From: Bacillus thuringiensis
GTDB taxonomy: Bacteria > Bacillota > Bacilli > Bacillales > Bacillaceae_G
Assembly: GCF_014932895.1 (NCBI RefSeq)
Contig: NZ_JACYOF010000005.1
Coordinates: 310,001 to 374,000 of the forward strand
Length of the DNA stretch: 64,000 nucleotides
Direction: 5' to 3'
A program made the translations under genes and the position numbers. This document shows, piece after piece, positions 1 through 8,463 of this stretch. The notes beneath the pieces are model-generated. The model did not search any database and had not been told where the DNA came from. It was given only the letters and a program-made list of their open reading frames with translations. The first letter of the stretch is position 1. Every line of letters starts with the position of its first letter.

Positions 1-363
1 GATCAGCATGAGCTTTAATGCCTCATCACGTTTTAATTTTTCGCCAGCACGAAGCTTAATTTTCTTACTTTGACTTTCTGTTTTAATCGCGTTTTCTGTA
101 ACTGTAATTTCTTCATTTTCTTTTACATTCTCCAGTAAGAGAAGGGTCGTCATCATTTTGGCTATACTAGCCGGATAAGAGCGTTCATCTTCACGTTTTC
201 CATACAAAATTTCCCCTGTGTCTGCATCGATTGTAATCCCATATTGACCAGTAATATCAGGTTGATCTGCTCTTACAACTTGTTGCCTATGTGCATAGGA
301 GAAGAAAATCATCCCTGTAAATAGTGTGGCAATCATTACAATCATAATTATTGTTCGTTTCAT
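1..363 (-). CDS. D-alanyl-D-alanine carboxypeptidase (peptidase S11), N-terminal part
   Basis: Penicillin-binding-protein-type D,D-carboxypeptidase that trims the terminal D-Ala of peptidoglycan stem peptides outside the membrane. Only the first 121 codons are in the window; the rest lies beyond the left edge. Residues 1-24 form a signal peptide or membrane anchor (MKRTIIMIVM start, then a hydrophobic run). The catalytic SxxK motif is seen as SIAK at about residues 66-69, inside a YPASIAKMMT context typical of S11 enzymes (DacA/DacF family). The ATG at 363 has a GAGGG ribosome site just upstream. The family call is firm; which paralogue it is cannot be decided from the fragment. Confidence 0.9.
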   Translation of the reverse strand, partial: MKRTIIMIVMIATLFTGMIFFSYAHRQQVVRADQPDITGQYGITIDADTGEILYGKREDERSYPASIAKMMTTLLLLENVKENEEITVTENAIKTESQSKKIKLRAGEKLKRDEALKLMLI

Positions 364-403
364 CGTCGTTCCCTCTTTTGTTTTCCATATGTACAAATAA
401 ATT

Positions 404-448
404 GGGCAGAAAAAGCAGCCATTAATCATTATGCCACGTTCTCTGCCC
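404..448 (-). terminator. Possible weak terminator after yuzL
   Basis: GGGCAGA at 404-410 pairs with TCTGCCC at 442-448 across a long loop, directly downstream of yuzL on the minus strand. The T-run after it is poor, so the call is weak. Confidence 0.3.
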
Positions 449-460
449 AAAAATATAGCG

Positions 461-607
461 TTATTTTTCGCCCATATTATGCTTTTTATATTGTTGGTTA
501 TTACCTTGACGCCCTTTTTCAACGCCACGATCAGTTGGACCAGCGTTTCCTGTTACGCTTGCTGCACTAATTCCAGCTTTTGAAGGGTTCTTCTTAAGTT
601 TTGCCAT
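461..607 (-). CDS. yuzL: YuzL family small protein
   Basis: A 48-residue basic protein starting MAKLKKNPSKAGISAASVTG. The sequence and its position next to the fadN operon match YuzL of B. subtilis (YuzL-like family), a small conserved Bacillus protein of unknown function. The start is preceded by a good GGAGG site. It is read divergently from fadN, so the 608-844 gap carries both promoters. Low complexity and abundance of Asn, Gly and Lys recall small spore proteins, but that is only an impression. Confidence 0.85.
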   Translation of the reverse strand: MAKLKKNPSKAGISAASVTGNAGPTDRGVEKGRQGNNQQYKKHNMGEK

Positions 608-806
608 ATATATTCCTCCAGTTTCGTCAGATTATAAAAAGGAAAAGCGTATTTGAGTAACGAAAATACACATACATAGCATAGCCAAATAAAAGAAAAG
701 TATTTATTTCAGAAAATTTTATCAATAAATATATTGCGAAAATTCAAACGTTGTCATATATTTATTAGTAGAGGCTCACTCATTGATTGCGACTTATGTC
801 GAAAAA

Positions 807-826
807 TTGAATGAGCATTCATTCAA
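807..826 (+). promoter_or_regulatory. FadR (YsiA)-type operator upstream of fadN
   Basis: TTGAATGA-GCAT-TCATTCAA is an inverted repeat with perfect 8-bp arms. It fits the Bacillus FadR consensus TGAATGAnnnnTCATTCA, a site released by long-chain acyl-CoA. It ends 18 bp before the fadN start codon, just before the ribosome site, so binding would block transcription of the fadNAE operon in the absence of fatty acids. Confidence 0.85.
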
Positions 827-844
827 GAATAGGGGGAGAATTGG

Positions 845-3226
845 ATGTTCCAAATTAAAAAGGCTGCTGTTCTAGGTTCAGGCGTAATGGGGTCAGGAAT
901 TGCGGCACACTTAGCTAATATTGGTATTCCGACATTATTGCTTGATATTGTACCACCGGCGCTTACGAAAGAAGAAGAAGCGAAGGGACTTACATTAGAA
1001 CATAAAAGTGTGAGAAATCGTTTTAGTAACACTGCACTACAAAAACTAGTAAAGCAAAAACCAGCTCCTCTGACAGTGAAAGGTAATCTAGCGCTGATTG
1101 AAGCAGGTAACTTAGAAGATGATCTTGAGCGTCTTGCTGATGTGGATTGGATTATTGAAGTAGTAGTTGAAAACTTAGATATAAAGAAAAAACTATTTGA
1201 AAAAGTAGATGCTGTTCGTAAACCAGGCTCAATTGTGAGCTCAAATACATCAGGCATTTCCGTTGAAAAAATGGTAGAAGGTCGTTCAGACGACTTCCAG
1301 AAACACTTCTTAGGCACACACTTTTTTAACCCACCACGATATTTAAAACTTCTAGAGGTAATACCGACGAAAGAAACTGATCCACAAGTATTAAGCTTCA
1401 TGAAATTATTTGGAGAGGACGTTCTTGGAAAAGGCGTTGTTATCGCAAAAGACACACCAAACTTTATCGGAAACCGCATCGGTACGTACGGCTTGCTTGT
1501 AACGCTTCAAGAAATGATTAAGCGTGGCTATAGCGTTGGAGAAGTTGACTCTGTAACAGGCCCATTAATTGGTCGTCCGAAGAGCGCAACGTTCCGTACA
1601 TTAGATGTTGTTGGTTTAGATACATTTGTTCACGTTGCAAATAACGTATATGAAAATGTACAAGAAGAAGAGCGCGATGTATTTAAAGTACCAGCTTTCA
1701 TGCATGACATGCTCGATAAAAAGTGGCTTGGAAGTAAAACTGGCCAAGGCTTCTTCTTAAAACAAGGAAAAGAAATTTTGGAACTAAATCCTGAAACGAT
1801 GGAATACGAAGCGCGTAAAAAATTAAAAGCTGCATCCGTAGAGTTAAGTAAGCAAGAAAAAGGATTAGCGAATAAATTGAAAGCGCTTGTATATGCGAAA
1901 GATCGCGCAGGAGAGTTGTTATGGAATATTATCACACCAACTCTTTTATACTCTGCAAAACTGCATAAAGAAATTGCTGACGATATTGTTGCAATTGACC
2001 AAGCGATGAAATGGGGCTTCGGCTGGGAGCAAGGACCATTTGAAATTTGGGATGCAATCGGCGTTGAAAAGTCCGTTCAAAAGATGGAAGAAAACGGCGC
2101 GGTTGTTCCTACTTGGGTGAAAGAAATGTTAGAGAAAGGTTTTACTACTTTCTATAAGTATGATAATGGCGATAGCTACTATTACGATAATGGTGAATAT
2201 AAGCTAATCGAGTGTAACAAAAAAGCAATTTCTCTTAAGCAATTAAAAGAGAAAAACGGCGTGTTAAAGAAAAATAGCGGTGCAAGCTTAATTGATTTAG
2301 GCGATGGCATCCTTTGCTTAGAATTCCATTCGAAGAGCAATGCAATCGGCATGGATATTACGCAAATGATTAACTACGCTGTTGATGAAGTAGAAAAGAA
2401 TTATAAAGGTCTTGTTATCGGAAACCAATCGAAGAACTTCTGCGTTGGTGCGAACCTTGCAATGATCTTAATGGAAGCACAAGACGACAACTTCTTTGAA
2501 ATTGAGTTGGTTGTGAAAAACTTCCAAGATGCAATGACGAAAATTAAGTACTCTTCTAAGCCAGTTGTAGCAGCACCTTATGGTATGACGCTTGGTGGCG
2601 GTACAGAAGTTTGTTTACCAGCAGCGAGCATTCAAGCTTCTAGTGAAACATATATGGGCTTAGTAGAAGTTGGTGTTGGCTTAATCCCTGGCGGAGGCGG
2701 TAATAAAGAGCTATACATTAAACACTTAAATAAAATGGCAAACGGCGTAGAGTTTGATCTACAAAAAGTTGCGAATAAAGTATTTGAATCTGTAGCGATG
2801 GCGAAAGTTTCTACGTCAGCACAAGAAGCTGTATCGAACAACTTCTTAGGCGATAAAGACGGTATTAGTGTGAATGGTGATCACTTACTATACGATGCGA
2901 AACAAAAAGCGCTTGCTTTATATGAAGCAGGTTATAAAGCACCGATTCGTAAAAAGATACCAGTTGTTGGTGAAACAGGCTATGCAACGCTTGTACTTGG
3001 TGCAGAAGCAATGCATTTATCGGGTTACATTTCTGAATATGATCTTCACATTGCGAAGAAACTTGCATATGTCATTGCGGGCGGAAAAGTGCCGTACGGA
3101 ACAGAAGTTGATGAGCAGTATTTATTAGATGTAGAACGCGAAGCATTTATTAGCTTAGTAAGTGAAATGAAATCACAAGCAAGAATGCAGCACATGCTTG
3201 TGAAAGGAAAGCCATTACGTAACTAA
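845..3226 (+). CDS. fadN: Multifunctional 3-hydroxyacyl-CoA dehydrogenase / enoyl-CoA hydratase FadN
   Basis: Second and third steps of fatty-acid beta-oxidation in the cytoplasm: hydration of 2-enoyl-CoA and NAD-dependent oxidation of 3-hydroxyacyl-CoA. The 793-residue protein opens with a Rossmann fold (GSGVMGSG at about residues 11-18), continues through the two dehydrogenase C-terminal domains, and ends with a crotonase domain from roughly residue 490 (oxyanion stretch around GGGTEVC and GLIPGGGG). This dehydrogenase-first order matches YusL/FadN of B. subtilis and is the reverse of FadB of E. coli. The ATG at 845 follows a GGGGGAG site. First gene of fadN-fadA-fadE, under a FadR-type operator. 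Normal length, no defect seen. Confidence 0.96.
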   Translation: MFQIKKAAVLGSGVMGSGIAAHLANIGIPTLLLDIVPPALTKEEEAKGLTLEHKSVRNRFSNTALQKLVKQKPAPLTVKGNLALIEAGNLEDDLERLADVDWIIEVVVENLDIKKKLFEKVDAVRKPGSIVSSNTSGISVEKMVEGRSDDFQKHFLGTHFFNPPRYLKLLEVIPTKETDPQVLSFMKLFGEDVLGKGVVIAKDTPNFIGNRIGTYGLLVTLQEMIKRGYSVGEVDSVTGPLIGRPKSATFRTLDVVGLDTFVHVANNVYENVQEEERDVFKVPAFMHDMLDKKWLGSKTGQGFFLKQGKEILELNPETMEYEARKKLKAASVELSKQEKGLANKLKALVYAKDRAGELLWNIITPTLLYSAKLHKEIADDIVAIDQAMKWGFGWEQGPFEIWDAIGVEKSVQKMEENGAVVPTWVKEMLEKGFTTFYKYDNGDSYYYDNGEYKLIECNKKAISLKQLKEKNGVLKKNSGASLIDLGDGILCLEFHSKSNAIGMDITQMINYAVDEVEKNYKGLVIGNQSKNFCVGANLAMILMEAQDDNFFEIELVVKNFQDAMTKIKYSSKPVVAAPYGMTLGGGTEVCLPAASIQASSETYMGLVEVGVGLIPGGGGNKELYIKHLNKMANGVEFDLQKVANKVFESVAMAKVSTSAQEAVSNNFLGDKDGISVNGDHLLYDAKQKALALYEAGYKAPIRKKIPVVGETGYATLVLGAEAMHLSGYISEYDLHIAKKLAYVIAGGKVPYGTEVDEQYLLDVEREAFISLVSEMKSQARMQHMLVKGKPLRN

Positions 3227-3247
3227 TAACGAGGGGAGATATCGTTC

Positions 3248-4420
3248 ATGAGAGAAGCTGTCATTGTTGCGGGAGCAAGAACACCAATTGGAAAAGCAAA
3301 GAGGGGTTCATTAAAAACAGTTCGTCCTGACGATCTAGGGGCGTTAGTTGTAAAAGAAACGTTAAAGCGTGCAAATTATGAAGGACCAATTGATGATTTA
3401 ATTTTTGGTTGTGCGATGCCAGAAGCAGAGCAAGGATTGAATATGGCTCGTAATATCGGTGGATTAGCAGGACTTTCTTACGATGTTCCAGCTATTACAA
3501 TTAACCGTTACTGTTCTTCAGGTTTACAAAGTATCGCTTACGGAGCAGAGCGTATTATGCTTGGCCACTCTGAAGCTGTATTATCAGGCGGAGCGGAATC
3601 AATGAGTTTAGTTCCAATGATGGGACACGTCGTTCGTCCAAATAGTCGCCTTGTAGAAGCTGCTCCAGAATATTATATGGGCATGGGGCATACAGCAGAG
3701 CAAGTTGCTGTGAAATATGGAATTTCTCGTGAAGAGCAAGATGCATTTGCAGTAAGAAGCCATCAACGTGCTGCGAAAGCATTAGCTGCAGGGAACTTTG
3801 CTGATGAAACAGTATCTGTAGATGTAACGTTACGTACTGTTGACTCAAATAACAAACTGCAAGAAGAAACAATCATTTTCGCACAAGACGAAGGTGTAAG
3901 AGCAGAGACGACGCTAGACATTTTAGGTAAATTACGTCCAGCATTTAACGTTCGTGGCTCTGTAACGGCTGGTAACTCTTCACAAATGAGTGACGGTGCA
4001 GCATCTGTACTATTAATGGATCGTGAAAAAGCAGTGAGTGATGGCATGAAGCCACTTGCGAAATTCCGTTCATTTGCTGTAGCTGGAGTGCCACCAGAAG
4101 TAATGGGAATCGGCCCAATCGCTGCAATTCCAAAAGCGTTAAAACTAGCGGGATTAGAGCTATCTGATATCGGCTTATTTGAACTAAATGAAGCGTTCGC
4201 TTCTCAATCGATCCAAGTTATTCGTGAACTTGGTTTAGATGAAGAGAAAGTAAACGTAAACGGCGGTGCAATCGCACTTGGACACCCACTTGGCTGTACA
4301 GGAGCAAAACTAACGCTATCTCTTATTCATGAAATGAAACGTCGCAACGAACAATTTGGTATCGTAACAATGTGTATCGGCGGCGGAATGGGAGCTGCGG
4401 GAGTGTTTGAATTACTATAA
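3248..4420 (+). CDS. fadA: Acetyl-CoA C-acyltransferase (3-ketoacyl-CoA thiolase) FadA
   Basis: Thiolase that cleaves 3-ketoacyl-CoA with CoA, the last step of beta-oxidation. 390 residues, the usual thiolase length. The nucleophilic cysteine lies in [12 protein letters not shown] (about residue 87); the distal motifs [16 protein letters not shown] and the C-terminal CIGGGMG carry the catalytic His and second Cys. It starts 21 bp after fadN with a GAGGGGAG ribosome site and is clearly co-transcribed. Corresponds to YusK of B. subtilis. Confidence 0.96.
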   Translation: MREAVIVAGARTPIGKAKRGSLKTVRPDDLGALVVKETLKRANYEGPIDDLIFGCAMPEAEQGLNMARNIGGLAGLSYDVPAITINRYCSSGLQSIAYGAERIMLGHSEAVLSGGAESMSLVPMMGHVVRPNSRLVEAAPEYYMGMGHTAEQVAVKYGISREEQDAFAVRSHQRAAKALAAGNFADETVSVDVTLRTVDSNNKLQEETIIFAQDEGVRAETTLDILGKLRPAFNVRGSVTAGNSSQMSDGAASVLLMDREKAVSDGMKPLAKFRSFAVAGVPPEVMGIGPIAAIPKALKLAGLELSDIGLFELNEAFASQSIQVIRELGLDEEKVNVNGGAIALGHPLGCTGAKLTLSLIHEMKRRNEQFGIVTMCIGGGMGAAGVFELL

Positions 4421-4428
4421 AAAAGTGT

Positions 4429-4520
4429 AAGCGGCTCGCTCAGAATGTGAGGGTGATGGAGCTTCAGACGTAGAGGCGCTTTTTGCCTCGTAGGAAGAAG
4501 CGAAGCCACCGGAACTGGAT
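4429..4520 (-). repeat. Interspersed repeat (bcr-like family R), copy between fadA and fadE
   Basis: Read on the minus strand this matches the copies at 13669-13785 and 55320-55443: a shared order of GGTGGCTTCGCTTCTTCC, GAGGCAAAAAGCGCCTCTA, GAAG(C/T)TCCATC and a final GAACGAGCCGCTT-like block. The GAGGC...GCCTC core can fold as a hairpin. It sits inside the fadA-fadE transcript. It fits the class of short interspersed repeats known in the B. cereus group, but I cannot assign a numbered family. Confidence 0.75.
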
Positions 4521-4623
4521 TAAAAAAAGTGAAAGCAAAAAAGGCTTGTAAAAAATAAAAGGGAGAGCTAGCTTCTTTCAAAAGAAAGAAGCGGCTCATG
4601 AAAATATGAAGGAGGAAATTTTC

Positions 4624-6408
4624 ATGGAAAAAACAGTAGGAAATGCGGTTAAAGGCGGTAGCTTTTTAGTAGATGAGATTACGATTGATCAAGTGTTTAC
4701 GCCAGAAGATTTTTCATCTGAGCATAAAATGATTGCAAAAACGACAGAGGACTTTATCGTAAATGAAGTTCTTCCAGAGCTTGAATATTTAGAGCAACAT
4801 GAGTTTGATCGTTCTGTTCGTCTTTTAAAAGAAGCTGGTGAACTTGGTTTATTAGGCGCTGACGTACCAGAAGAGTACGGCGGAATTGGCCTTGATAAAG
4901 TAAGCTCAGCGTTAATCGCAGAGAAATTCTCTCGCGCTGGTGGTTTTGCAATCACTCACGGCGCTCACGTAGGTATCGGATCTTTACCAATCGTATTATT
5001 CGGTAACGAAGAGCAAAAGAAAAAGTATTTACCACTACTTGCAACTGGTGAAAAATTAGCTGCATACGCATTAACTGAGCCAGGTTCAGGCTCTGACGCA
5101 TTAGGTGCAAAAACAACTGCACGTTTAAATGCAGAAGGTACACATTACGTATTAAATGGTGAAAAACAATGGATTACAAACTCTGCTTTCGCTGACGTAT
5201 TTGTTGTATATGCAAAAGTAGACGGCGAGCACTTCTCGGCATTTATCGTAGAGAAAGAGTATGCTGGCGTATCTACAAGCCCTGAAGAGAAGAAAATGGG
5301 TATTAAATGTTCTTCAACTCGTACATTAATTTTAGAAGATGCATTAGTACCGAAAGAAAACCTACTTGGTGAAATCGGTAAAGGCCATATTATCGCGTTC
5401 AACATTTTAAATATCGGACGTTATAAATTAGGTGTTGGTACAGTTGGATCTGCGAAACGCGCAGTAGAAATTTCAGCACAATATGCAAACCAACGTCAAC
5501 AGTTCAAGCAACCAATCGCTCGCTTCCCATTAATTCAAGAGAAACTTGCGAATATGGCAGCGAAAACATATGCAGCTGAAAGTTCTGTATATCGTACAGT
5601 AGGTTTATTCGAAAGCCGTATGAGCACATTATCTGAAGAAGAAGTAAAAGACGGTAAAGCAGTAGCAGCTTCTATCGCTGAATATGCGATTGAGTGCTCT
5701 TTAAATAAAGTATTCGGTTCTGAAGTACTAGACTATACAGTAGATGAAGGTGTTCAAATTCACGGTGGTTACGGATTTATGGCAGAGTATGAGATTGAAA
5801 GAATGTACCGTGATTCTCGTATTAACCGTATTTTCGAAGGAACGAATGAAATTAACCGCCTAATCGTACCAGGTACGTTCTTACGTAAAGCGATGAAAGG
5901 TGAATTACCACTTCTTCAAAAAGCACAAAAATTACAAGAAGAGTTAATGATGATGATGCCAGAAGAAGTAGGCGATGAGCCATTAGCACTTCAAAAATAT
6001 TTAGTAAATAACGCGAAGAAAATCGGCTTAATGGTAGCTGGATTAGCTGCTCAAAAATACGGTAAGGCATTAGATAAAGAGCAAGAAATTCTTGTGAATA
6101 TCGCTGATATCGTAAGTAACTTATATGCAATGGAGTCAGCTGTTCTTCGTACAGAAAAAGCAATTAAAGCAACTGGTCTTGAAAAGAATAAACAAAAAGT
6201 GTTATACACTGAAGTATTCTGCCAAGAAGCATTCAACGAAATCGAAGCAGATGCGAAAGAAACACTTATCGCAGTTGAAAACGGCGACATGCTGCGCATG
6301 ATGTTATCATCATTACGCAAACTAACTCGTCACACGCCACTTAATGTAATTCCGAAGAAACGTGAGATTGCTGCGAAAATTCTAGAAGATGAGCGTTATA
6401 CAGTTTAA
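4624..6408 (+). CDS. fadE: Acyl-CoA dehydrogenase FadE
   Basis: FAD-dependent oxidation of acyl-CoA to 2-enoyl-CoA, the first step of each beta-oxidation turn. 594 residues, longer than short-chain dehydrogenases because of a C-terminal extension of about 200 residues, as in YusJ/FadE of Bacillus. Seen: the substrate/FAD segment [14 protein letters not shown], the ITNS segment, and the helical C-domain with [17 protein letters not shown] and FEGTNEINR. An upstream in-frame ATG exists at 4606, but the strong AAGGAGG at 4609-4615 places the start at 4624. Followed by a clear terminator that ends the operon. Confidence 0.95.
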   Translation: MEKTVGNAVKGGSFLVDEITIDQVFTPEDFSSEHKMIAKTTEDFIVNEVLPELEYLEQHEFDRSVRLLKEAGELGLLGADVPEEYGGIGLDKVSSALIAEKFSRAGGFAITHGAHVGIGSLPIVLFGNEEQKKKYLPLLATGEKLAAYALTEPGSGSDALGAKTTARLNAEGTHYVLNGEKQWITNSAFADVFVVYAKVDGEHFSAFIVEKEYAGVSTSPEEKKMGIKCSSTRTLILEDALVPKENLLGEIGKGHIIAFNILNIGRYKLGVGTVGSAKRAVEISAQYANQRQQFKQPIARFPLIQEKLANMAAKTYAAESSVYRTVGLFESRMSTLSEEEVKDGKAVAASIAEYAIECSLNKVFGSEVLDYTVDEGVQIHGGYGFMAEYEIERMYRDSRINRIFEGTNEINRLIVPGTFLRKAMKGELPLLQKAQKLQEELMMMMPEEVGDEPLALQKYLVNNAKKIGLMVAGLAAQKYGKALDKEQEILVNIADIVSNLYAMESAVLRTEKAIKATGLEKNKQKVLYTEVFCQEAFNEIEADAKETLIAVENGDMLRMMLSSLRKLTRHTPLNVIPKKREIAAKILEDERYTV

Positions 6409-6420
6409 TAGACGAGAGAG

Positions 6421-6450
6421 AACCAGTGGCCTTTTGGCTACTGGTTTTTT
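6421..6450 (+). terminator. Terminator of fadNAE operon
   Basis: AACCAGT...ACTGG stem around GGCCTTTTGGCT, followed by TTTTTT; it starts 12 bp after the fadE stop. Confidence 0.85.
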
Positions 6451-6471
6451 GTTGATGGATTCTTGAAAAGG

Positions 6472-6506
6472 GCTGTTTTACATATGTATTTGTAAACAGC
6501 TTTTTT
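6472..6506 (+). terminator. Terminator-like hairpin directly before the MBL gene
   Basis: GCTGTTTTACA pairs with TGTAAACAGC and is followed by TTTTTT at 6501-6506. The ribosome site of the next gene (GGAGGTAAAGAG) begins a few bases later. It may be a leftover second terminator for fadE or a leader attenuator for the downstream gene. Confidence 0.6.
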
Positions 6507-6521
6507 AATGGAGGTAAAGAG

Positions 6522-7244
6522 ATGAAGGCAATAAAAGTAGAAACGGTACATCAAATCGCATTTATCCCGCGTCTATTTCCAATTAACTGTTACTTTGTTG
6601 AAGAAGAAACAGGATTAACCTTAATTGATGCAGCATTACCATTTTGTGCAAAGAAGATTTTAGAATCGGCTCAAAAAATAGGAAAACCGATTACGAATAT
6701 TGTTATTACACACGCGCATGATGATCATATAGGGGCACTTGATGCTATAAAACAAGAATTTCCGGATATTCCGGTCTATATCTCTAAAAGGGATGCTTGT
6801 TTACTTGAAGGAGATATGGCACTGCAAAATGGAGAACGAAATACGCCGATAAAAGTGGGGGTGTCTAAAAAAATACAGACGATTCCAGATATTCTTCTTC
6901 AAGAAGGAGATAAAATTGGTTCTCTTATAGCGATTGCAACTCCAGGTCATACACCAGGTTCCATGTCGTTTTTAGATATGAGAAATGATGCACTCATTGT
7001 TGGAGATGCATTTCAAACGAGAGGAGGAGTGGCGGTTGCAGGACAATTGAATTGGTTTTTTCCCTTTCCTATGTTTGGCACTTGGGATGCAGAAGTTGCA
7101 TTAACCAGTGCTCAAAACTTGCTGGAATATAAGCCGACTATATTGGCGACAGGTCACGGGAAGATGATTAAGAATCCGTTACTGCAAATGCAACGGGCGA
7201 TTGAAGAAGCGGAACGGAATCTAACAAAAAAGAGTCTCAAATAA
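6522..7244 (+). CDS. MBL-fold metal-dependent hydrolase
   Basis: Metallo-beta-lactamase-fold hydrolase of 240 residues. The metal-binding motif HxHxDH is seen as THAHDDH at about residues 65-70, with further ligands in TPGHTPGS (about residue 146), VGDAF (about 165) and the C-terminal ATGHGK. Such enzymes act on thioesters, lactones or phosphodiesters; the substrate here cannot be told. Its place directly after the beta-oxidation operon hints at an acyl-thioester substrate, which is inference only. ATG at 6522 has GGAGG eight bases upstream. Confidence 0.88.
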   Translation: MKAIKVETVHQIAFIPRLFPINCYFVEEETGLTLIDAALPFCAKKILESAQKIGKPITNIVITHAHDDHIGALDAIKQEFPDIPVYISKRDACLLEGDMALQNGERNTPIKVGVSKKIQTIPDILLQEGDKIGSLIAIATPGHTPGSMSFLDMRNDALIVGDAFQTRGGVAVAGQLNWFFPFPMFGTWDAEVALTSAQNLLEYKPTILATGHGKMIKNPLLQMQRAIEEAERNLTKKSLK

Positions 7245-7260
7245 TTTTGAGACTCTTTTT
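7226..7260 (+). terminator. Terminator of MBL gene
   Basis: AAAGAGTCTCAAA pairs with TTTTGAGACTCTTTTT; it overlaps the last codons of the gene. Confidence 0.85.
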
Positions 7261-7349
7261 GCTAGATGATATTATTTTGAGGGTTTAAGAAAGGTGTATA
7301 TCGCTAATAGGAAACCGAAAAACATAAATACAAAAGGGTCTTGGCTTGA

Positions 7350-7625
7350 ATTAGGGTCATAGCTATCATTACACCAATTAAAGAAGAAATTTTATATAGA
7401 GGTATTTTGTATCGATTTTTAGAAAAGAAATATAGTTTTCTAGTCGGTATCATCGTTTCTTCCTTCGTTTTTGGGATTCTTCATGGTGGTTTTCCAATTA
7501 CGGCAACGATTATGGGTATTGTATTTGCTATGTTATACGAAAAGACGCAATCTATTATACCTAGTATCATTTTACATATTGTATGGAACTTACTTGTGAG
7601 TATAAAAATGATTGTATCTTTATGA
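7350..7625 (+). pseudogene. CPBP-family intramembrane metalloprotease, N-terminally truncated
   Basis: The open frame begins without a start codon just after a TGA at 7347 and reads VIAIITPIKEEILYRG, then FGILHGG and a final HIVWNLL. These are the three conserved motifs of CPBP (CAAX-protease/bacteriocin-processing) membrane proteases: EExxxR, FxxxH and HxxxN. The N-terminal half (usually 100 or more residues of membrane helices) is missing. The first internal ATG at 7407 lies after the catalytic EE pair, so no functional product is expected. The break falls at about 7350, where the minus strand also reads as another gene's tail. Confidence 0.75.
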
Positions 7626-7646
7626 AATGGAATACATAACCAGTAT

Positions 7647-7682
7647 AAAAGATGAATGGCCTAGCTATTCATCTTTTATTTT
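7647..7682. terminator. Bidirectional hairpin after CPBP remnant
   Basis: AAAAGATGAAT...ATTCATCTTTT with T-rich sequence on the plus side and A-rich sequence on the other, so it could work both ways. Confidence 0.75.
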
Positions 7683-7716
7683 GTATACATGTAAAAAAGT
7701 TAATTCATGTATACAA
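7681..7716. promoter_or_regulatory. 11-bp perfect inverted repeat upstream of coat-F-like genes
   Basis: TTGTATACATG (7681-7691) and CATGTATACAA (7706-7716) are perfect inverted copies 14 bp apart. Each arm also contains the palindrome TGTATACA. The site lies 55 bp before the first coat-F-like gene and could be an operator, for example for a GntR-type regulator; no regulator is known. Confidence 0.45.
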
Positions 7717-7771
7717 TTCCAAAAGAGCTAAATACTAATATTGAATGAACAAAGAAAGGTAGGAGTATTCT

Positions 7772-7957
7772 ATGCAAAATTTAACAGAGCTTGAAGTAGA
7801 AAACTTACGTCATTTAATTGGTGGACACGCAACAATTATTAACAAGTTAGAACAGTATGCACAGGCATGTACAGATCCACAATTGAAACAAATGCTACAA
7901 AAGGATGCACAAGATGCACGAAATACGAAGCAACAATTAATGACCTTTTTAGGATAG
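7772..7957 (+). CDS. Coat-F-like spore protein, small
   Basis: A 61-residue helical protein (MQNLTELEVENLRHLIGGHA...) that resembles the N-terminal half of the CotF/YusN spore coat domain. It has a strong AGGTAGGAG ribosome site. Its partner starts 13 bp downstream, so the two are co-transcribed; together they cover about the length of one coat-F domain (YusN of B. subtilis has a comparable size). A role in the spore coat follows from the family; nothing else in the sequence shows function. Confidence 0.7.
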   Translation: MQNLTELEVENLRHLIGGHATIINKLEQYAQACTDPQLKQMLQKDAQDARNTKQQLMTFLG

Positions 7958-7970
7958 GAGGAAAAGAGAC

Positions 7971-8219
7971 ATGAATGAAAAAGATATGGTAAATGATTAT
8001 TTAGCAGGATTAAATGCAAGTTTAACAAGTTATGCAAATTATATTGCTCAGTCTGATAATGAACAGTTACATCAAACGTTAATTCAAATTCGTAATCAAG
8101 ATGAAATGCGTCAACGTAATATGTATGAGTACGCAAAGCAAAAGAGTTATTATAAGCCAGCAGCTGCTGCTAATCCGATGATTGTGCAGCAACTAAAAAG
8201 TCAATTAAGTGCGGAATAG
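7971..8219 (+). CDS. Coat-F domain spore protein
   Basis: 82 residues, Gln/Asn/Tyr-rich (KDMVNDYLAGLNASLTSYAN, later YEYAKQKSYYKPAAAANPM). This is the C-terminal half of a Coat_F domain as in YusN/CotF: two helices and a proline-bearing tail. It has its own GGAGGAAAAGAG ribosome site, 13 bp after the preceding small coat-F-like gene. Probably a spore coat or spore-surface protein made in the mother cell. A terminator follows at once. Confidence 0.75.
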   Translation: MNEKDMVNDYLAGLNASLTSYANYIAQSDNEQLHQTLIQIRNQDEMRQRNMYEYAKQKSYYKPAAAANPMIVQQLKSQLSAE

Positions 8220-8229
8220 TGTGATGAAT

Positions 8230-8263
8230 AAAACGAGCGAATAGATTCGCTCGTTTTATTTTT
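8230..8263 (+). terminator. Terminator after coat-F genes
   Basis: AAAACGAGCGAAT pairs with ATTCGCTCGTTTT followed by ATTTTTG. Confidence 0.85.
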
Positions 8264-8332
8264 GTATATGTCAATAAATATATAATAAATATTTTTCCAG
8301 TTGTAACAAATATGACAAAAATTTAATATAAC

Positions 8333-8373
8333 AATTCACAAAAACGGCAAAAGTTTGATCAATAATTCACAAA
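8333..8373 (+). promoter_or_regulatory. Direct repeat AATTCACAAA upstream of ldh
   Basis: AATTCACAAA occurs at 8333-8342 and again at 8364-8373, 31 bp apart (about three helical turns). TTCACAA is the half-site of the redox repressor Rex, which controls fermentation genes in Bacillus, but a full inverted Rex site is not seen. Confidence 0.35.
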
Positions 8374-8463
8374 GTATCCATAGTTTCTATCGTGGGAATC
8401 TTTATAATTAAGGGTGTAAAGAACAAAAGAAATAGATTACATGATCAATTAGGAGAGATTGCT

